A stretch of DNA of 64,000 bases from Tsukamurella sp. M9C. Its GTDB lineage: Bacteria > Actinomycetota > Actinomycetes > Mycobacteriales > Mycobacteriaceae. Below, one piece after another: positions 53,936-63,494 of this stretch (position 1 is the stretch's first letter; the number at the start of each line of letters is the position of its first letter). The position numbers and the translations under genes are program-made. The stretch spans positions 24,305 through 88,304 of the forward strand of contig NZ_JAIULG010000012.1 in NCBI RefSeq assembly GCF_020169415.1, read 5' to 3'. The notes beneath the pieces were generated by a model. It saw only the letters and a program-made list of their open reading frames with translations. It was not told the DNA's origin and searched no databases.

Positions 53936-55861
53936 GTGGTCGGCAGAATCCCGGAGCGTGACATCGCGGCGATCCGCGACCGTGCGCGCATCGAGGACGT
54001 GGTCGGCGAGTACGTGGCGCTCCGCCCCGCCGGCGTCGGGTCGATGAAGGGCCTGTGCCCGTTCCACGACGAGAAGACCCCCAGCTTCCACGTGCGTCCC
54101 ACGCAGGGCTTCTTCCACTGCTTCGGCTGCGGCGAGGGCGGCGACGTCATCTCCTTCCTGCAGAAGATCGAGCACGTGCCCTTCGTGGAGGCCGTCGAGC
54201 AGCTCGCCGACAAGGTGGGCATCCAGATCTCCTACGAGGGCGGCGCTCCCGGCCCCAAGCAGGACCGCGGCACCCGCATGCGGCTCGTCGCGGCCAATGC
54301 CGCCGCACAGAAGTTCTACGCCGAGCAGCTGCGCACCCCGGAGGCGGAGATCGCCCGGACCTACCTCACCGAACGCGAGTTCACCGAGGAGGATGCTCGC
54401 TTCTACGGCTGCGGCTACGCCCCGTCGGGCTGGGACACCATGACGAAGGCGCTGCTGCGGCAAGGCTTCGACGTCAAGGAGCTCGAGGCGGCGGGCCTGT
54501 CCAAGCAGGGGCAGCGCGGCCCGATCGACCGGTTCCACCGCCGGCTGCTGTGGCCCATCAGGAACCTCGGCGGCGACGTGATCGGCTTCGGCGCGCGTAA
54601 GCTCTTCGACGACGACAACCTCGGCAAGTACATGAACACGCCGGAGACGATCCTCTACAAGAAGTCCCAGGTGCTGTTCGGTCTCGACCACGCGAAGAAG
54701 CACATCGCCAAGGGGCACCAGGTGGTGGTCGTCGAGGGCTACACCGACGTCATGGCCATGCACTCCGCCGGCGTGGAGACCGCCGTCGCGTCCTGTGGCA
54801 CCGCCTTCGGCGAGGACCACGTCTCGCTCGTGCGGCGGCTCATGATGGACGACAGCTACTTCCGCGGCGAGGTGATCTACACCTTCGACGGTGATGCCGC
54901 CGGCCGCGCAGCCGCGATGAAGGCTTTCGACGGCGACCAGAAGATCGCCGGGCAGTCGTTCGTCGCCATCGCACCGGACGGCATGGACCCGTGCGAGCTG
55001 CGCCAGAAGCGCGGCGACGAGGCCGTGCGGGACCTCATCGCGCAGCGCGTGCCCATGTTCGAGTTCGTGGTGAAGACGCTGATCCAGGAGTTCGACCTCG
55101 ACACCGCCGAGGGGCGCGTGCACGCGCTGCGCCGGTCGGTGCCCGTGGTCGCGCGGATCAAGGACATGGCACTGCGGGACGAGTACTCGCGCCAGCTCGC
55201 CGGGTGGGTCGGCTGGGAGGACGTCGCGCAGGTGTTGCGCCGCGTGCGGGAGGAGTCCGCCCGGATCCGCCGCGGCGAGGGGCGTCCCGGGCCCGGCGCG
55301 CCCGCACCGTCGACCAACCGGATCCGCGACGCGGTTCCCGAGGTCCCGGCACCCCGACCGACGGGGCCGCAGCGCCCCAACCCCGCCGACCCGGTGCTGT
55401 GGGTGCAGCGCGAGGTGCTCAAGGCCGCGCTGCAGGTGCCCGCGCTCGCGGGCATGGTCTTCGACGCGCTCTCCGACGACATGTTCACCGACCCCGCGTA
55501 CCGCCAGGTGCGGCTGGCGATCGAGGCGGCGGGAGGCATCGCGGCGGGCCTGGGCGGCCCCGAATGGGTGGACACGGTGGTGCGCCACGTCGACGGTCCC
55601 GTGCTCGAGCCGCTGGTCACCGAGCTCGCGGTGGAGCCGATGCAGGTGGCGGGCGACCCGTCGCCGCGGTACGTCGAGTCGGTGATGGCGCGGCTGCAGG
55701 AGGTGTGGGTCGGGGCGCAGGTGGCCGACCTCAAGTCGAAGCTGCGCCGCATGTCGCCCAATTCCGACGGTGACTACAACCGCCTGTTCGGCGACCTCGT
55801 CGCGCTCGAGAGCTACCGGCAGAGCCTGCTCAAGATGGCCGTCGGCGACTCGGCGTTCTAG
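53936..55861 (+). CDS. dnaG: DNA primase DnaG
   Basis: The 641-residue primase makes replication primers. It has the CHC2 zinc-binding domain (MKGLCPFHDEKTPSFHVRPTQGFFHCFGCGEGGDVISF), the RNA-polymerase/TOPRIM core with VVVVEGYTDVMAMHSAG and the acidic TFDGDAAGR, and a C-terminal helicase-interaction domain. Length is normal. The GTG start is supported by the TAGACT hexamer. It is the first gene of its unit, separate from dgt. Confidence 0.96.
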   Translation: MVGRIPERDIAAIRDRARIEDVVGEYVALRPAGVGSMKGLCPFHDEKTPSFHVRPTQGFFHCFGCGEGGDVISFLQKIEHVPFVEAVEQLADKVGIQISYEGGAPGPKQDRGTRMRLVAANAAAQKFYAEQLRTPEAEIARTYLTEREFTEEDARFYGCGYAPSGWDTMTKALLRQGFDVKELEAAGLSKQGQRGPIDRFHRRLLWPIRNLGGDVIGFGARKLFDDDNLGKYMNTPETILYKKSQVLFGLDHAKKHIAKGHQVVVVEGYTDVMAMHSAGVETAVASCGTAFGEDHVSLVRRLMMDDSYFRGEVIYTFDGDAAGRAAAMKAFDGDQKIAGQSFVAIAPDGMDPCELRQKRGDEAVRDLIAQRVPMFEFVVKTLIQEFDLDTAEGRVHALRRSVPVVARIKDMALRDEYSRQLAGWVGWEDVAQVLRRVREESARIRRGEGRPGPGAPAPSTNRIRDAVPEVPAPRPTGPQRPNPADPVLWVQREVLKAALQVPALAGMVFDALSDDMFTDPAYRQVRLAIEAAGGIAAGLGGPEWVDTVVRHVDGPVLEPLVTELAVEPMQVAGDPSPRYVESVMARLQEVWVGAQVADLKSKLRRMSPNSDGDYNRLFGDLVALESYRQSLLKMAVGDSAF

Positions 55862-55872
55862 TCCGGTTCGGT

Positions 55873-56115
55873 CTAATCCAGGTCGGTCTTGGGGGAGTAG
55901 ATCACCGTCTGCGCGTCGATCTCGCGCATCGTGCGCATCTTCGGATCGGGGTTGAGCTGCTCGGCGAGCTTGCGGCGCCCGATCTCCACGGCCTTCTTCG
56001 TCGCCGGGCTGGTGGCGATGGCCTTCGCGGTGCGGTTGATCTGCTCGTACCGGCGGCGTCCGGCCTTGGTGCCCAGCACGTAGCCGGCACCTGCGGCGAT
56101 AACCAGTCGCATCAT
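55873..56115 (-). CDS. Small YtxH-like hypothetical protein
   Basis: The 80-residue product starts MMRLVIAAGAGYVLGTKAGRRRYEQINR, an N-terminal glycine/alanine membrane-like helix followed by a basic segment, similar to YtxH-type proteins. The C-terminus ends KMRTMREIDAQTVIYSPKTDLD. The ATG at 56115 follows a TACAGT hexamer by 6 nt. It converges on dnaG. Confidence 0.7.
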   Translation of the reverse strand: MMRLVIAAGAGYVLGTKAGRRRYEQINRTAKAIATSPATKKAVEIGRRKLAEQLNPDPKMRTMREIDAQTVIYSPKTDLD

Positions 56116-56121
56116 GCCGCC

Positions 56122-56127
56122 ACTGTA
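56122..56127 (-). promoter_or_regulatory. -10 hexamer TACAGT, leaderless type
   Basis: On the minus strand TACAGT ends 6 nt before the ATG at 56115. Confidence 0.5.
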
Positions 56128-56166
56128 CCGGCCGCGGCCCCGCTCCGGCGGGCGGTCCCCGGCCGA

Positions 56167-56172
56167 TAGGCT
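56167..56172 (+). promoter_or_regulatory. -10 hexamer TAGGCT, leaderless type
   Basis: TAGGCT ends 6 nt before the ATG at 56179; it is identical to the hexamer at 15509-15514. Confidence 0.5.
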
Positions 56173-56178
56173 CGATCC

Positions 56179-56922
56179 ATGAGCTCGTACCCGCCCGCCC
56201 AGACCGTCGCCGAGTTCGAGGCCGGGATCGCCGAGGTGATGCGCCGCATCGACGCCGCGGCGGCCCGGGCGGGGCGGTCACCGTCGGACGTGCGGCTGCT
56301 CCCCGTCAGCAAGACGGTGCCGCAGGAGCGGCTGCGGCTCGCCGTGGCTGCGGGTTGCCGGGAGCTGGGGGAGAACAAGCCGCAGGAGGCGAAGCGCAAG
56401 AGCGCCGAGATGGCCGACCTGGACGTCTCCTGGGCCGTGATCGGCCACCTGCAGACCAACAAGGCCAAGGACGTCGCCGCCGTCGCCGCCGAGTTCCAGG
56501 CACTCGACAGCGTCCGCGTCGCCGAGGCGCTCGACCGCCGGTTGCAGGCGCTCGGCCGCGGCCTCGATGTGTACGTGCAGGTCAACACGTCGGACGAGGA
56601 GCAGAAGTACGGGCTGCCGCCGGCCGAGGTGCCGGCCTTCCTCGCGGAACTGCCCGCGTTCGCTTCGCTGCGGGTGCGCGGCTTCATGACTCTCGCGGAG
56701 TTCTCCTCCGACGAGGAACGGGTGCGCGCCTGCTTCCGCCGGCTCCGGGACGTCCGGGACCGGGCCGTGCAGGACTGGCCCGAGGCGGTCGAGTTGTCGA
56801 TGGGCATGTCGGGCGACTACGAGATCGCCGTGGAGGAGGGCTCGACCTGCGTGCGGGTGGGCCAGGCGATCTTCGGCTCTCGGGCGCTGCCCGACAGCCA
56901 CTACTGGCCCGAGGGGCAGTAA
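56179..56922 (+). CDS. YggS-family pyridoxal-phosphate homeostasis protein
   Basis: The 247-residue TIM-barrel protein binds pyridoxal phosphate. The lysine segment is VRLLPVSKTVPQERLR (about residue 39), followed by GENKPQEAKRKSAEM, WAVIGHLQTNKAKDV and the phosphate-binding LSMGMSGDYEIAVEEGSTCVRVGQAIFG near the C-terminus. Members buffer free PLP and influence amino acid metabolism. Its TAA stop is part of the -10 hexamer of the next gene. Confidence 0.93.
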   Translation: MSSYPPAQTVAEFEAGIAEVMRRIDAAAARAGRSPSDVRLLPVSKTVPQERLRLAVAAGCRELGENKPQEAKRKSAEMADLDVSWAVIGHLQTNKAKDVAAVAAEFQALDSVRVAEALDRRLQALGRGLDVYVQVNTSDEEQKYGLPPAEVPAFLAELPAFASLRVRGFMTLAEFSSDEERVRACFRRLRDVRDRAVQDWPEAVELSMGMSGDYEIAVEEGSTCVRVGQAIFGSRALPDSHYWPEGQ

Positions 56923-56925
56923 CCT
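56920..56925 (+). promoter_or_regulatory. -10 hexamer TAACCT built on the upstream stop codon
   Basis: TAACCT ends 7 nt before the GTG at 56933. Its first three bases are the TAA stop of the YggS gene. Confidence 0.45.
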
Positions 56926-56932
56926 TCCCCTC

Positions 56933-57475
56933 GTGCTGACCGATGACGAGGATCGCCAGTTCACCGTCGCCGACATCGCCGAGCTCCTGGCGGTCGTCGT
57001 GGCGCTCGGCCTGCTGTTCTGGCTGCTCGACCCCCTCAATCCGTGGTTGAAGTACCCCGCGATCCTGTTCGGCTCCGTCGCCGTGCTCGCGGTGTGGCGC
57101 GGCCTGCGGAGGGCGATCGCGAAGCGCAGCGGCGGCCGCGCCGGCGGGATCGCGCCCCTGCAACTGGTCGAGACGGTTCCGGGCGAGTACTCGCTGATCC
57201 TCCTGGCCGGCGGCACCCCGTCCGACGATGCCGTCGTCGCGCTCGGGCACGAGCCGAACGGCTACTTCTGGCAGGGCGTCGCCGAGCGGATCCTGCCCGA
57301 GCAGATGCGCGTGGGAATCCGGTTCGACAGCGAGGCGGGCATGTTCAGCGCGCGGAGCGACAAGGAGACCCTGGTGATCCTGGGCTCGGAGATGGCCCGG
57401 ATCGCGACCGATCCCGCGCGTGTGCGCGAGGTGGTCGCCGCTGCGGAGGCCGACGGCTTCGTCTTCGACGACTGA
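56933..57475 (+). CDS. Membrane protein with Imm51-like domain
   Basis: The 180-residue protein has two N-terminal membrane helices (IAELLAVVVALGLLFWLLDPL, then YPAILFGSVAVLAVWRGL) and then a soluble domain of about 105 residues (VETVPGEYSLILLAGG, then GYFWQGVAERIL, then FDSEAGMFSARSDKETL) that resembles immunity protein family Imm51. No toxin-like gene is adjacent. The GTG start follows a TAACCT hexamer by 7 nt. It may protect from contact-dependent toxins or have another role; the domain match is by pattern only. Confidence 0.6.
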   Translation: MLTDDEDRQFTVADIAELLAVVVALGLLFWLLDPLNPWLKYPAILFGSVAVLAVWRGLRRAIAKRSGGRAGGIAPLQLVETVPGEYSLILLAGGTPSDDAVVALGHEPNGYFWQGVAERILPEQMRVGIRFDSEAGMFSARSDKETLVILGSEMARIATDPARVREVVAAAEADGFVFDD

Positions 57476-57546
57476 CGGCCCGGCGGGGGCGCGGCCCGGC
57501 ACAATGGTCGGGTCCAGCGGTTGCAGACAGTGATCGGAGTCCCATC

Positions 57547-58533
57547 GTGCTCGGTCTCGTGCGCTCGTGTTCCACTCACCTCGATCCCGCGGTGCGGCGG
57601 CTCTGGCGCGCGCACCTGTGCGGGCTGTGCCTGACGCTGCGCGACACCGCGGGGCAGCCGGCGCGGGCGTTCACCAACACCGACGCCGCGCTGCTCTCGG
57701 CGCTCGTCGAGGCGCAGCAGCCGCGGCCCGCCGCCACCCGCACGGCCGGCCCGTGCGCGTTGCGCGGGATGCGCCGCGCGGAGGTGATCGCGCCTGCGGA
57801 GCTCGGGGTGCGGCTGGGCGCCACCGCCGCGCTCACGTTGGCGTCGGCGAAGATCGGTGATCGCGCCGCCGAGCGGGAGGAGGGCCTGTGCGACTCCGGT
57901 CCCGCGGGGCGCGGCACCGTCGGGCTGCTGCGGGCGGCCGAGCGACGGCTCGGGCGTCGGGCCGGAGCCGACGCGCCGGTCGCCGCGGCGGCGCACGTTC
58001 CCGACGCCCTCGCCGGGCTCGCCGAGCAGGCGCGGATCGAGTCCCGCGCCACCGAGCTCGCCGAGGTGACCGCGCCGACGGCGTCGGCGGTCGGCGCGAT
58101 GTTCGCGGCGTCGGCCGGGCTCGCCGGGCGCCCGGAGAACGAGGAGGCCCTCGGCGAGCTGGGCCGCGCCTACGGCGAGTTCGCGCACCTCGCGGACGCG
58201 CTGGAGGACCTGCCGCGGGATCGGAAACGGGGCGACTACAACCCGCTCGACGCGACCGGCACGTCCGTGGACGCCGCCGTCGCGCGGCTGCAGGCGTTGC
58301 GCGACATCGTGATCGACAGGCTCGGCCGGGTCGAGCTGCGCGACGACCGGCTGGTGCGACCCCTGCTGCTCACCGCGATGGCCACGGTCCTCGTCGCCCA
58401 GCGCACGCCGATGACCAAGAAGTCGAAGAAGAAGCTGGGCAGGCGATCGGTCGAGGTGGGCGAGAACGCGGGCGACTGCTGCTGCGACGGCGACTGCTGT
58501 TGCGGCGACGGGTGCTGCTGCGACTGCTCGTGA
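57547..58533 (+). CDS. DUF5685-family protein with cysteine-rich tail
   Basis: The 328-residue protein starts MLGLVRSCSTHLDPAVRRLWRAHLCGLCLTLRD, which fits DUF5685, a family found in actinobacteria. The middle is helical, with EFAHLADALEDLPRDRKRGDYNPLD as a conserved block. The last 20 residues are very cysteine-rich (DCCCDGDCCCGDGCCCDCS, three CCC runs), which suggests metal binding or crosslinking. Function is unknown. GGAG 7 nt before the GTG is the ribosome site. It follows the Imm51-like gene by 71 nt on the same strand. Confidence 0.75.
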   Translation: MLGLVRSCSTHLDPAVRRLWRAHLCGLCLTLRDTAGQPARAFTNTDAALLSALVEAQQPRPAATRTAGPCALRGMRRAEVIAPAELGVRLGATAALTLASAKIGDRAAEREEGLCDSGPAGRGTVGLLRAAERRLGRRAGADAPVAAAAHVPDALAGLAEQARIESRATELAEVTAPTASAVGAMFAASAGLAGRPENEEALGELGRAYGEFAHLADALEDLPRDRKRGDYNPLDATGTSVDAAVARLQALRDIVIDRLGRVELRDDRLVRPLLLTAMATVLVAQRTPMTKKSKKKLGRRSVEVGENAGDCCCDGDCCCGDGCCCDCS

Positions 58534-58596
58534 GTCGGTCGCGGTTTCGCCGGTCGATGATCAGGGGCGCGCGGTCCCGAGCCGATCTGCTGCGGT

Positions 58597-59457
58597 TCAC
58601 GGGCGCGTGCCGGAGACGACGAGCATCTCGCACGGACCGACGAAACCGGTCGGATCGTCGAACTCGCCGAGTGCCTGCTCGATCCGTTCCCAGGTCCGAC
58701 CGCGCGTCGATTCGTCGACCCCCGCGAGCATCTGGTGCAATGCGCCGAACGACTCCCGCTCGAACCGTGCGCACTCCGCCGAGGAGGAGAACCGGACGGG
58801 CGACGGAACGGCGGTCACGGTGACGTCCACGAGCCCGGCGTCGGTGAAGGCTGCGGCGGCGACGCCGTCGCCGGCGAGGCTGAACGGTCCGGGAAGGCCC
58901 GGCGCCGGCGCCGGCAGGCCGGCGGCCGCGCGGATGATGCCGACGGGTACCGCGAAGAAGCCGTTCCGCTCCGCAGCCGAGTACACCACGGTGGACACGC
59001 GGCCACCCGGTCGCAGCACGCGGCACATCTCCGACAGCGCGCGCCCGCGATCGGGGAAGTAGATCAGGCCCACCCGGGAGATCGCCGCGTCATAGGTCCC
59101 GTCGGGGATGGCGCGCAGGTCCTCCCCGTCGGCCTCCAGGGTCTCGATGTTCGTCAGGCCCGCGGCCGCGGCGGCCCGCGCTGCGAAGGAGAGGATCGCG
59201 GGCGAGATGTCGGTCGCGAGTACTCGTCCGGAGGTCCCCACTCGGTGTGCCGCGGCGAGGGTCTGGCCGCCGGCACCGGCGGCGATGTCGATCACGCGGG
59301 AGCCAGTGGTGACCCGCGCATCGTCGAGCATCCGCCCCGTGGATTCGCCGAGCCAGTCCTCGATCTGCGGGCCCCACCGATCCCAGGCCTCCGCGGCGGC
59401 CTGCCATTGCTCACGTGTGGTGGCCTTGAACACCGATGGATCGAAAGTGCTGGTCAT
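58597..59457 (-). CDS. Class I SAM-dependent methyltransferase
   Basis: The 286-residue protein has the Rossmann methyltransferase fold: motif I VIDIAAGAGGQTLAAA (about residue 55), RVLATDISPAILSFAA, the acidic EADGEDL and AISRVGLIYFPDRGRALSEMCRVLRPGGRVS. It fits the UbiE/MenG-like small-molecule group; substrate unknown. The ribosome site GAAGGG precedes the ATG at 59457. It is divergent from an HxlR gene 151 nt away, which probably controls it. Confidence 0.87.
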   Translation of the reverse strand: MTSTFDPSVFKATTREQWQAAAEAWDRWGPQIEDWLGESTGRMLDDARVTTGSRVIDIAAGAGGQTLAAAHRVGTSGRVLATDISPAILSFAARAAAAAGLTNIETLEADGEDLRAIPDGTYDAAISRVGLIYFPDRGRALSEMCRVLRPGGRVSTVVYSAAERNGFFAVPVGIIRAAAGLPAPAPGLPGPFSLAGDGVAAAAFTDAGLVDVTVTAVPSPVRFSSSAECARFERESFGALHQMLAGVDESTRGRTWERIEQALGEFDDPTGFVGPCEMLVVSGTRP

Positions 59458-59608
59458 GATCGTCCCTTCGTCGCTGATCTCCTCAGCATGCCGAGGGGCG
59501 CGATGCGCGGGCCAGTCTGAGAACTGGACCGCCCCGGGACTGATTCTGGACCTGCGGGCCGGGTGCGCCCACACTCGAAGGAGCGCCCGCACTCCGAGGA
59601 GGCTCGCC
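59458..59608. other. Divergent intergenic region, methyltransferase / HxlR
   Basis: This 151-nt gap holds an inverted repeat CCAGT-N6-ACTGG (59512-59527) and the ribosome site GAGGAGG (59596-59602) of the HxlR gene. No other gene is seen. The repeat is a weak candidate operator for both genes. Confidence 0.35.
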
Positions 59609-60298
59609 ATGAAGGACTACAACCAGTACTGCCCGGTGGCCCTGGCAAGTTCGGTGATCGGGGAGCGGTGGACTCCGCTCATCGTCCGCGAGTTGATCCT
59701 CGGTGGCCGCAGGTTCAACGACATCGACCGTGGCCTTCCGGGGATCTCTCGATCGCTGCTCAAGGCTCGACTCACCTACCTGGAGCGCAAGGGAGTCGTC
59801 GAACGCGTCGCCTTGCCACGCGGAGGCGGGCACGAGTACGTGCTGACTCCCGCGGGCCGCGACCTCGAGCGGGTGATCATGGCGTTCGGTGAATGGTCGG
59901 TGCGATGGATGTTCAGCGAACCCGAGCCGCGCGAGGTGGATCCGGTGACGTTGACCTGGTGGATGTCTCGGCGATTGGTGGCCGACGCACTGCCGGACAG
60001 GCGCACCGTCGTCGAATTCGACTACGTCGGCGACGAGCCGCTGCGGATCTGGCTCGTCATCGAGCGGCGGGAGTCATCGGTCTGTACGGATCCTCCGGGC
60101 TACGACACGGACCTCGTCGTCCGGACGGAGCCGGTGGCGTTGATGCGGGTGTTCTCCGGCATCACCGACTATCCGCGATCCGTCGCCACCGGGGGCGTCG
60201 TTCTGACCGGCCCCGCCGGCCTGATCCGGTCCTTCCCCACCTGGTTCGCGTGGAGCCCGTTCGCCCCCGCGGTACGGGAGCGACTCGCGGAGGCATGA
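59609..60298 (+). CDS. HxlR-family transcriptional regulator
   Basis: The 229-residue protein starts MKDYNQYCPVALASSVIGERWTPLIVRELILGGRRFNDIDRGLPGISRSLLKARLTYLERKGVVER, a clear HxlR winged helix with the redox-type cysteine at residue 8. A C-terminal SCP2-like domain (about 110-225) follows, as in the regulator at 8211. The two are paralogues in layout. It faces the methyltransferase gene and ends at a pair of hairpins. Confidence 0.88.
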   Translation: MKDYNQYCPVALASSVIGERWTPLIVRELILGGRRFNDIDRGLPGISRSLLKARLTYLERKGVVERVALPRGGGHEYVLTPAGRDLERVIMAFGEWSVRWMFSEPEPREVDPVTLTWWMSRRLVADALPDRRTVVEFDYVGDEPLRIWLVIERRESSVCTDPPGYDTDLVVRTEPVALMRVFSGITDYPRSVATGGVVLTGPAGLIRSFPTWFAWSPFAPAVRERLAEA

Positions 60299-60302
60299 CG
60301 GG

Positions 60303-60320
60303 CCGGCGCTCGAGCGCCGG
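60303..60320 (+). terminator. Palindromic hairpin behind hxlR
   Basis: CCGGCGCTCGAGCGCCGG is a perfect 18-nt palindrome, 5 nt after the HxlR stop. Confidence 0.5.
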
Positions 60321-60326
60321 ATACGA

Positions 60327-60366
60327 CACCGCCCCGGTGGAAGCAACGGCTTCCACCGGGGCGGTG
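60327..60366. terminator. Strong bidirectional terminator between hxlR and gap
   Basis: A 17-bp perfect stem (60327-60343 and 60350-60366) closes a 6-nt loop between the convergent HxlR and GAPDH genes. It should stop transcription from both sides. Confidence 0.8.
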
Positions 60367-60380
60367 ACGGATTCGGGTAC

Positions 60381-61895
<1,515 letters not shown>

Positions 61896-61902
61896 GCCCA
61901 TC

Positions 61903-61908
61903 ATTATG
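61903..61908 (-). promoter_or_regulatory. -10 hexamer CATAAT, leaderless type
   Basis: On the minus strand CATAAT, one base from TATAAT, ends 7 nt before the GTG at 61895. Confidence 0.5.
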
Positions 61909-62011
61909 CAATGCGCTGACCGCGCCGCGAGCCACCGGGGCGATGGTGGGAGTGTGCAACCAATCGGCTCCGGAATGCCTGGTCACCGTGGTCGGTGCGG
62001 CGGAAGTGCGT

Positions 62012-63103
62012 TCACGCTCCACCGGGACGATCGCCGAGCGCGCGCTCGATCCGGTCGACGACGTCCGACGGTGCGCCCTTCGTGGCGTCGATCGCGACGT
62101 GGTGCGCGGGGGAGCGACGGAGGAGCGCCGCCTCGCGGTGGGCGCGATCGGCGAGAATCCGCTGGTGAGCAGGGGCGGCGCCGAGCAGTTGGTCGCCGGG
62201 GAGGCGTCCGGTGCTCTCCGCGGAGCGCAGCGCGACGCGGGTGGTGAGCGCCTCGTCCGAGGCGTCGAGCAGGACGCGGGTCAGCCCCTCGGGGTGTGCC
62301 TCGTCGACCAGGTCCGGGTCGCGGGTCACGACGATCAGGTCGTCTGCCCCGGCGTTCGCGTATCCCCGGGTCAGCGCCGCGTACGCGGCCGCGTGGACGT
62401 CGCGGTGGTAGGCCGGGCCGTGGAAGCCGAGCTGTTCGACGTCGATGTATGCGGTCGCGCGCCCCGCCGCCCACCGGCGCCGGACCAGCTCCCAGCCGAC
62501 GGTGGATTTGCCGGCGGCGGTCGCGCCGTGGAGCACCGTCGTCGGCAGCGGAGCGGCGCGCGCGCTCGGTGCCGTCGCCCAGGGTGCGGTCCGGGCGGTC
62601 GCCCGACGGGCGACCAACTCGCGCGCCACGTCGTCGACGTCGCGCGAGGTGGTGTCGACGGTGTCGGCCGCGCTGCGGTCGAGCCGCGCGGCCAGCTCCT
62701 CGAGGTCGGCGAGCGCGTCCGGCGGCGAGCCGCGGTCCAGGTAGCGCCGCCGCAGCTCCGGCCACGCGCAGCGCAGCCGCACATGCGTGAGGTCGATGCC
62801 GGAATCCGCTGGGGCGTCGGCGAACACGGGGTCACCGAGGTCCGGGTCGACGATGCCGGAGATCACCATCTGGCGGAGCCCGAGCCGCGCGAGGGTCCCG
62901 ACCAGGCGCCGGGCGTTCTCCGCCTTCACCACGTGCGGCGCGGCGCCCGAGAGGCGCTCGAAGGGGCCGAGCAGCCCGAGCTGATCGATGTCGACGTACG
63001 CGGCGTTCGCGCCCGCGGCGATGAGCAGTTCGAACACCCGCCACCCGGTGGTGGTCTTGCCCGTCCCGGGCGCGCCGCTGATCCACAGCGCTGGCGTGGT
63101 CAC
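62012..63103 (-). CDS. Twin P-loop kinase-like protein
   Basis: The 363-residue protein is an internal duplication. Each half has a Walker A: GAPGTGKTT at residues 10-18 and GATAAGKST at 193-201. They are followed by the matching blocks AAYVDIDQLGLLGP (34-47) and TAYIDVEQLGFHGP (217-230), an offset of 183 residues. Single-domain relatives look like small-molecule or adenylate-type kinases. The DxDQL block, in the place of a kinase DxD motif, is common to both halves. Substrate is unknown. The GTG follows a TACGTT hexamer by 6 nt. Confidence 0.75.
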   Translation of the reverse strand: MTTPALWISGAPGTGKTTTGWRVFELLIAAGANAAYVDIDQLGLLGPFERLSGAAPHVVKAENARRLVGTLARLGLRQMVISGIVDPDLGDPVFADAPADSGIDLTHVRLRCAWPELRRRYLDRGSPPDALADLEELAARLDRSAADTVDTTSRDVDDVARELVARRATARTAPWATAPSARAAPLPTTVLHGATAAGKSTVGWELVRRRWAAGRATAYIDVEQLGFHGPAYHRDVHAAAYAALTRGYANAGADDLIVVTRDPDLVDEAHPEGLTRVLLDASDEALTTRVALRSAESTGRLPGDQLLGAAPAHQRILADRAHREAALLRRSPAHHVAIDATKGAPSDVVDRIERALGDRPGGA

Positions 63104-63109
63104 GGATTC

Positions 63110-63115
63110 AACGTA
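63110..63115 (-). promoter_or_regulatory. -10 hexamer TACGTT, leaderless type
   Basis: On the minus strand TACGTT ends 6 nt before the GTG at 63103. Confidence 0.5.
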
Positions 63116-63161
63116 TCCGGGGTCGCAAGCGGATTTCCGTGACGATCCGCATGGTCCGTCG

Positions 63162-63238
63162 TGGTGGGGCAGGTGGGGCTCGAACCCACGACCAGCGGAT
63201 TATGAGTCCGCGGCTCTAACCGACTGAGCTACTGCCCC
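63162..63238 (-). tRNA. tRNA with CAU anticodon (tRNA-Met, or tRNA-Ile2)
   Basis: The minus strand folds as a cloverleaf: acceptor GGGGCAG / CTGCCCC, D-arm AGCTCAG...GAGC, anticodon arm with loop CTCATAA, and T-arm GTGGG-TTCGAGC-CCCAC. Discriminator A is followed by an encoded CCA (63164-63162). The anticodon is CAU. Elongator methionine is most likely; lysidine-modified isoleucine tRNA cannot be excluded without comparison to the other CAU genes. Confidence 0.93.
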
Positions 63239-63254
63239 CGAGCCGGTCGTCCTG

Positions 63255-63260
63255 ATCATA
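63255..63260 (-). promoter_or_regulatory. tRNA promoter -10 TATGAT
   Basis: On the minus strand TATGAT ends 16 nt before the tRNA 5' end. A weak CTGTAA lies 17 nt further upstream as a possible -35. Confidence 0.45.
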
Positions 63261-63428
63261 CGAAGCGTCTCGTCGATTACAGGCCCTGACCAGCGCGGAT
63301 ACAGTAGCACTGCGCGGCTTCGTCGTCTGCATCGGCCCGAGCTCGCGGGGGTTGCGGGCGCAGCGAGTCATACGCCCTCGGTGTTACGACTGTTGCAATT
63401 GTGGTTCAATGCTCTTCGATGGGCGGAT

Positions 63429-63451
63429 GTGACTGAAGTGACTCAGTGACT
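63429..63451. repeat. Three direct repeats of GTGACT
   Basis: GTGACT occurs at 63429-63434, 63438-63443 and 63446-63451 (periods 9 and 8 nt), about 45 nt upstream of the secreted-protein ATG. It may be a regulator array. Apart from this and the tRNA promoter, the 256-nt gap 63239-63494 holds nothing that I recognise. Confidence 0.45.
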
Positions 63452-63494
63452 TCCGACGATGCTTCAAGACAGCGAGCACCCCGAGGAGTCCGCC

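Noticed and set aside
62988..63227. Plus-strand frame ending in WGSNPRPADYESAALTD
   Set aside because: This is the well-known false translation of the antisense strand of a tRNA gene.
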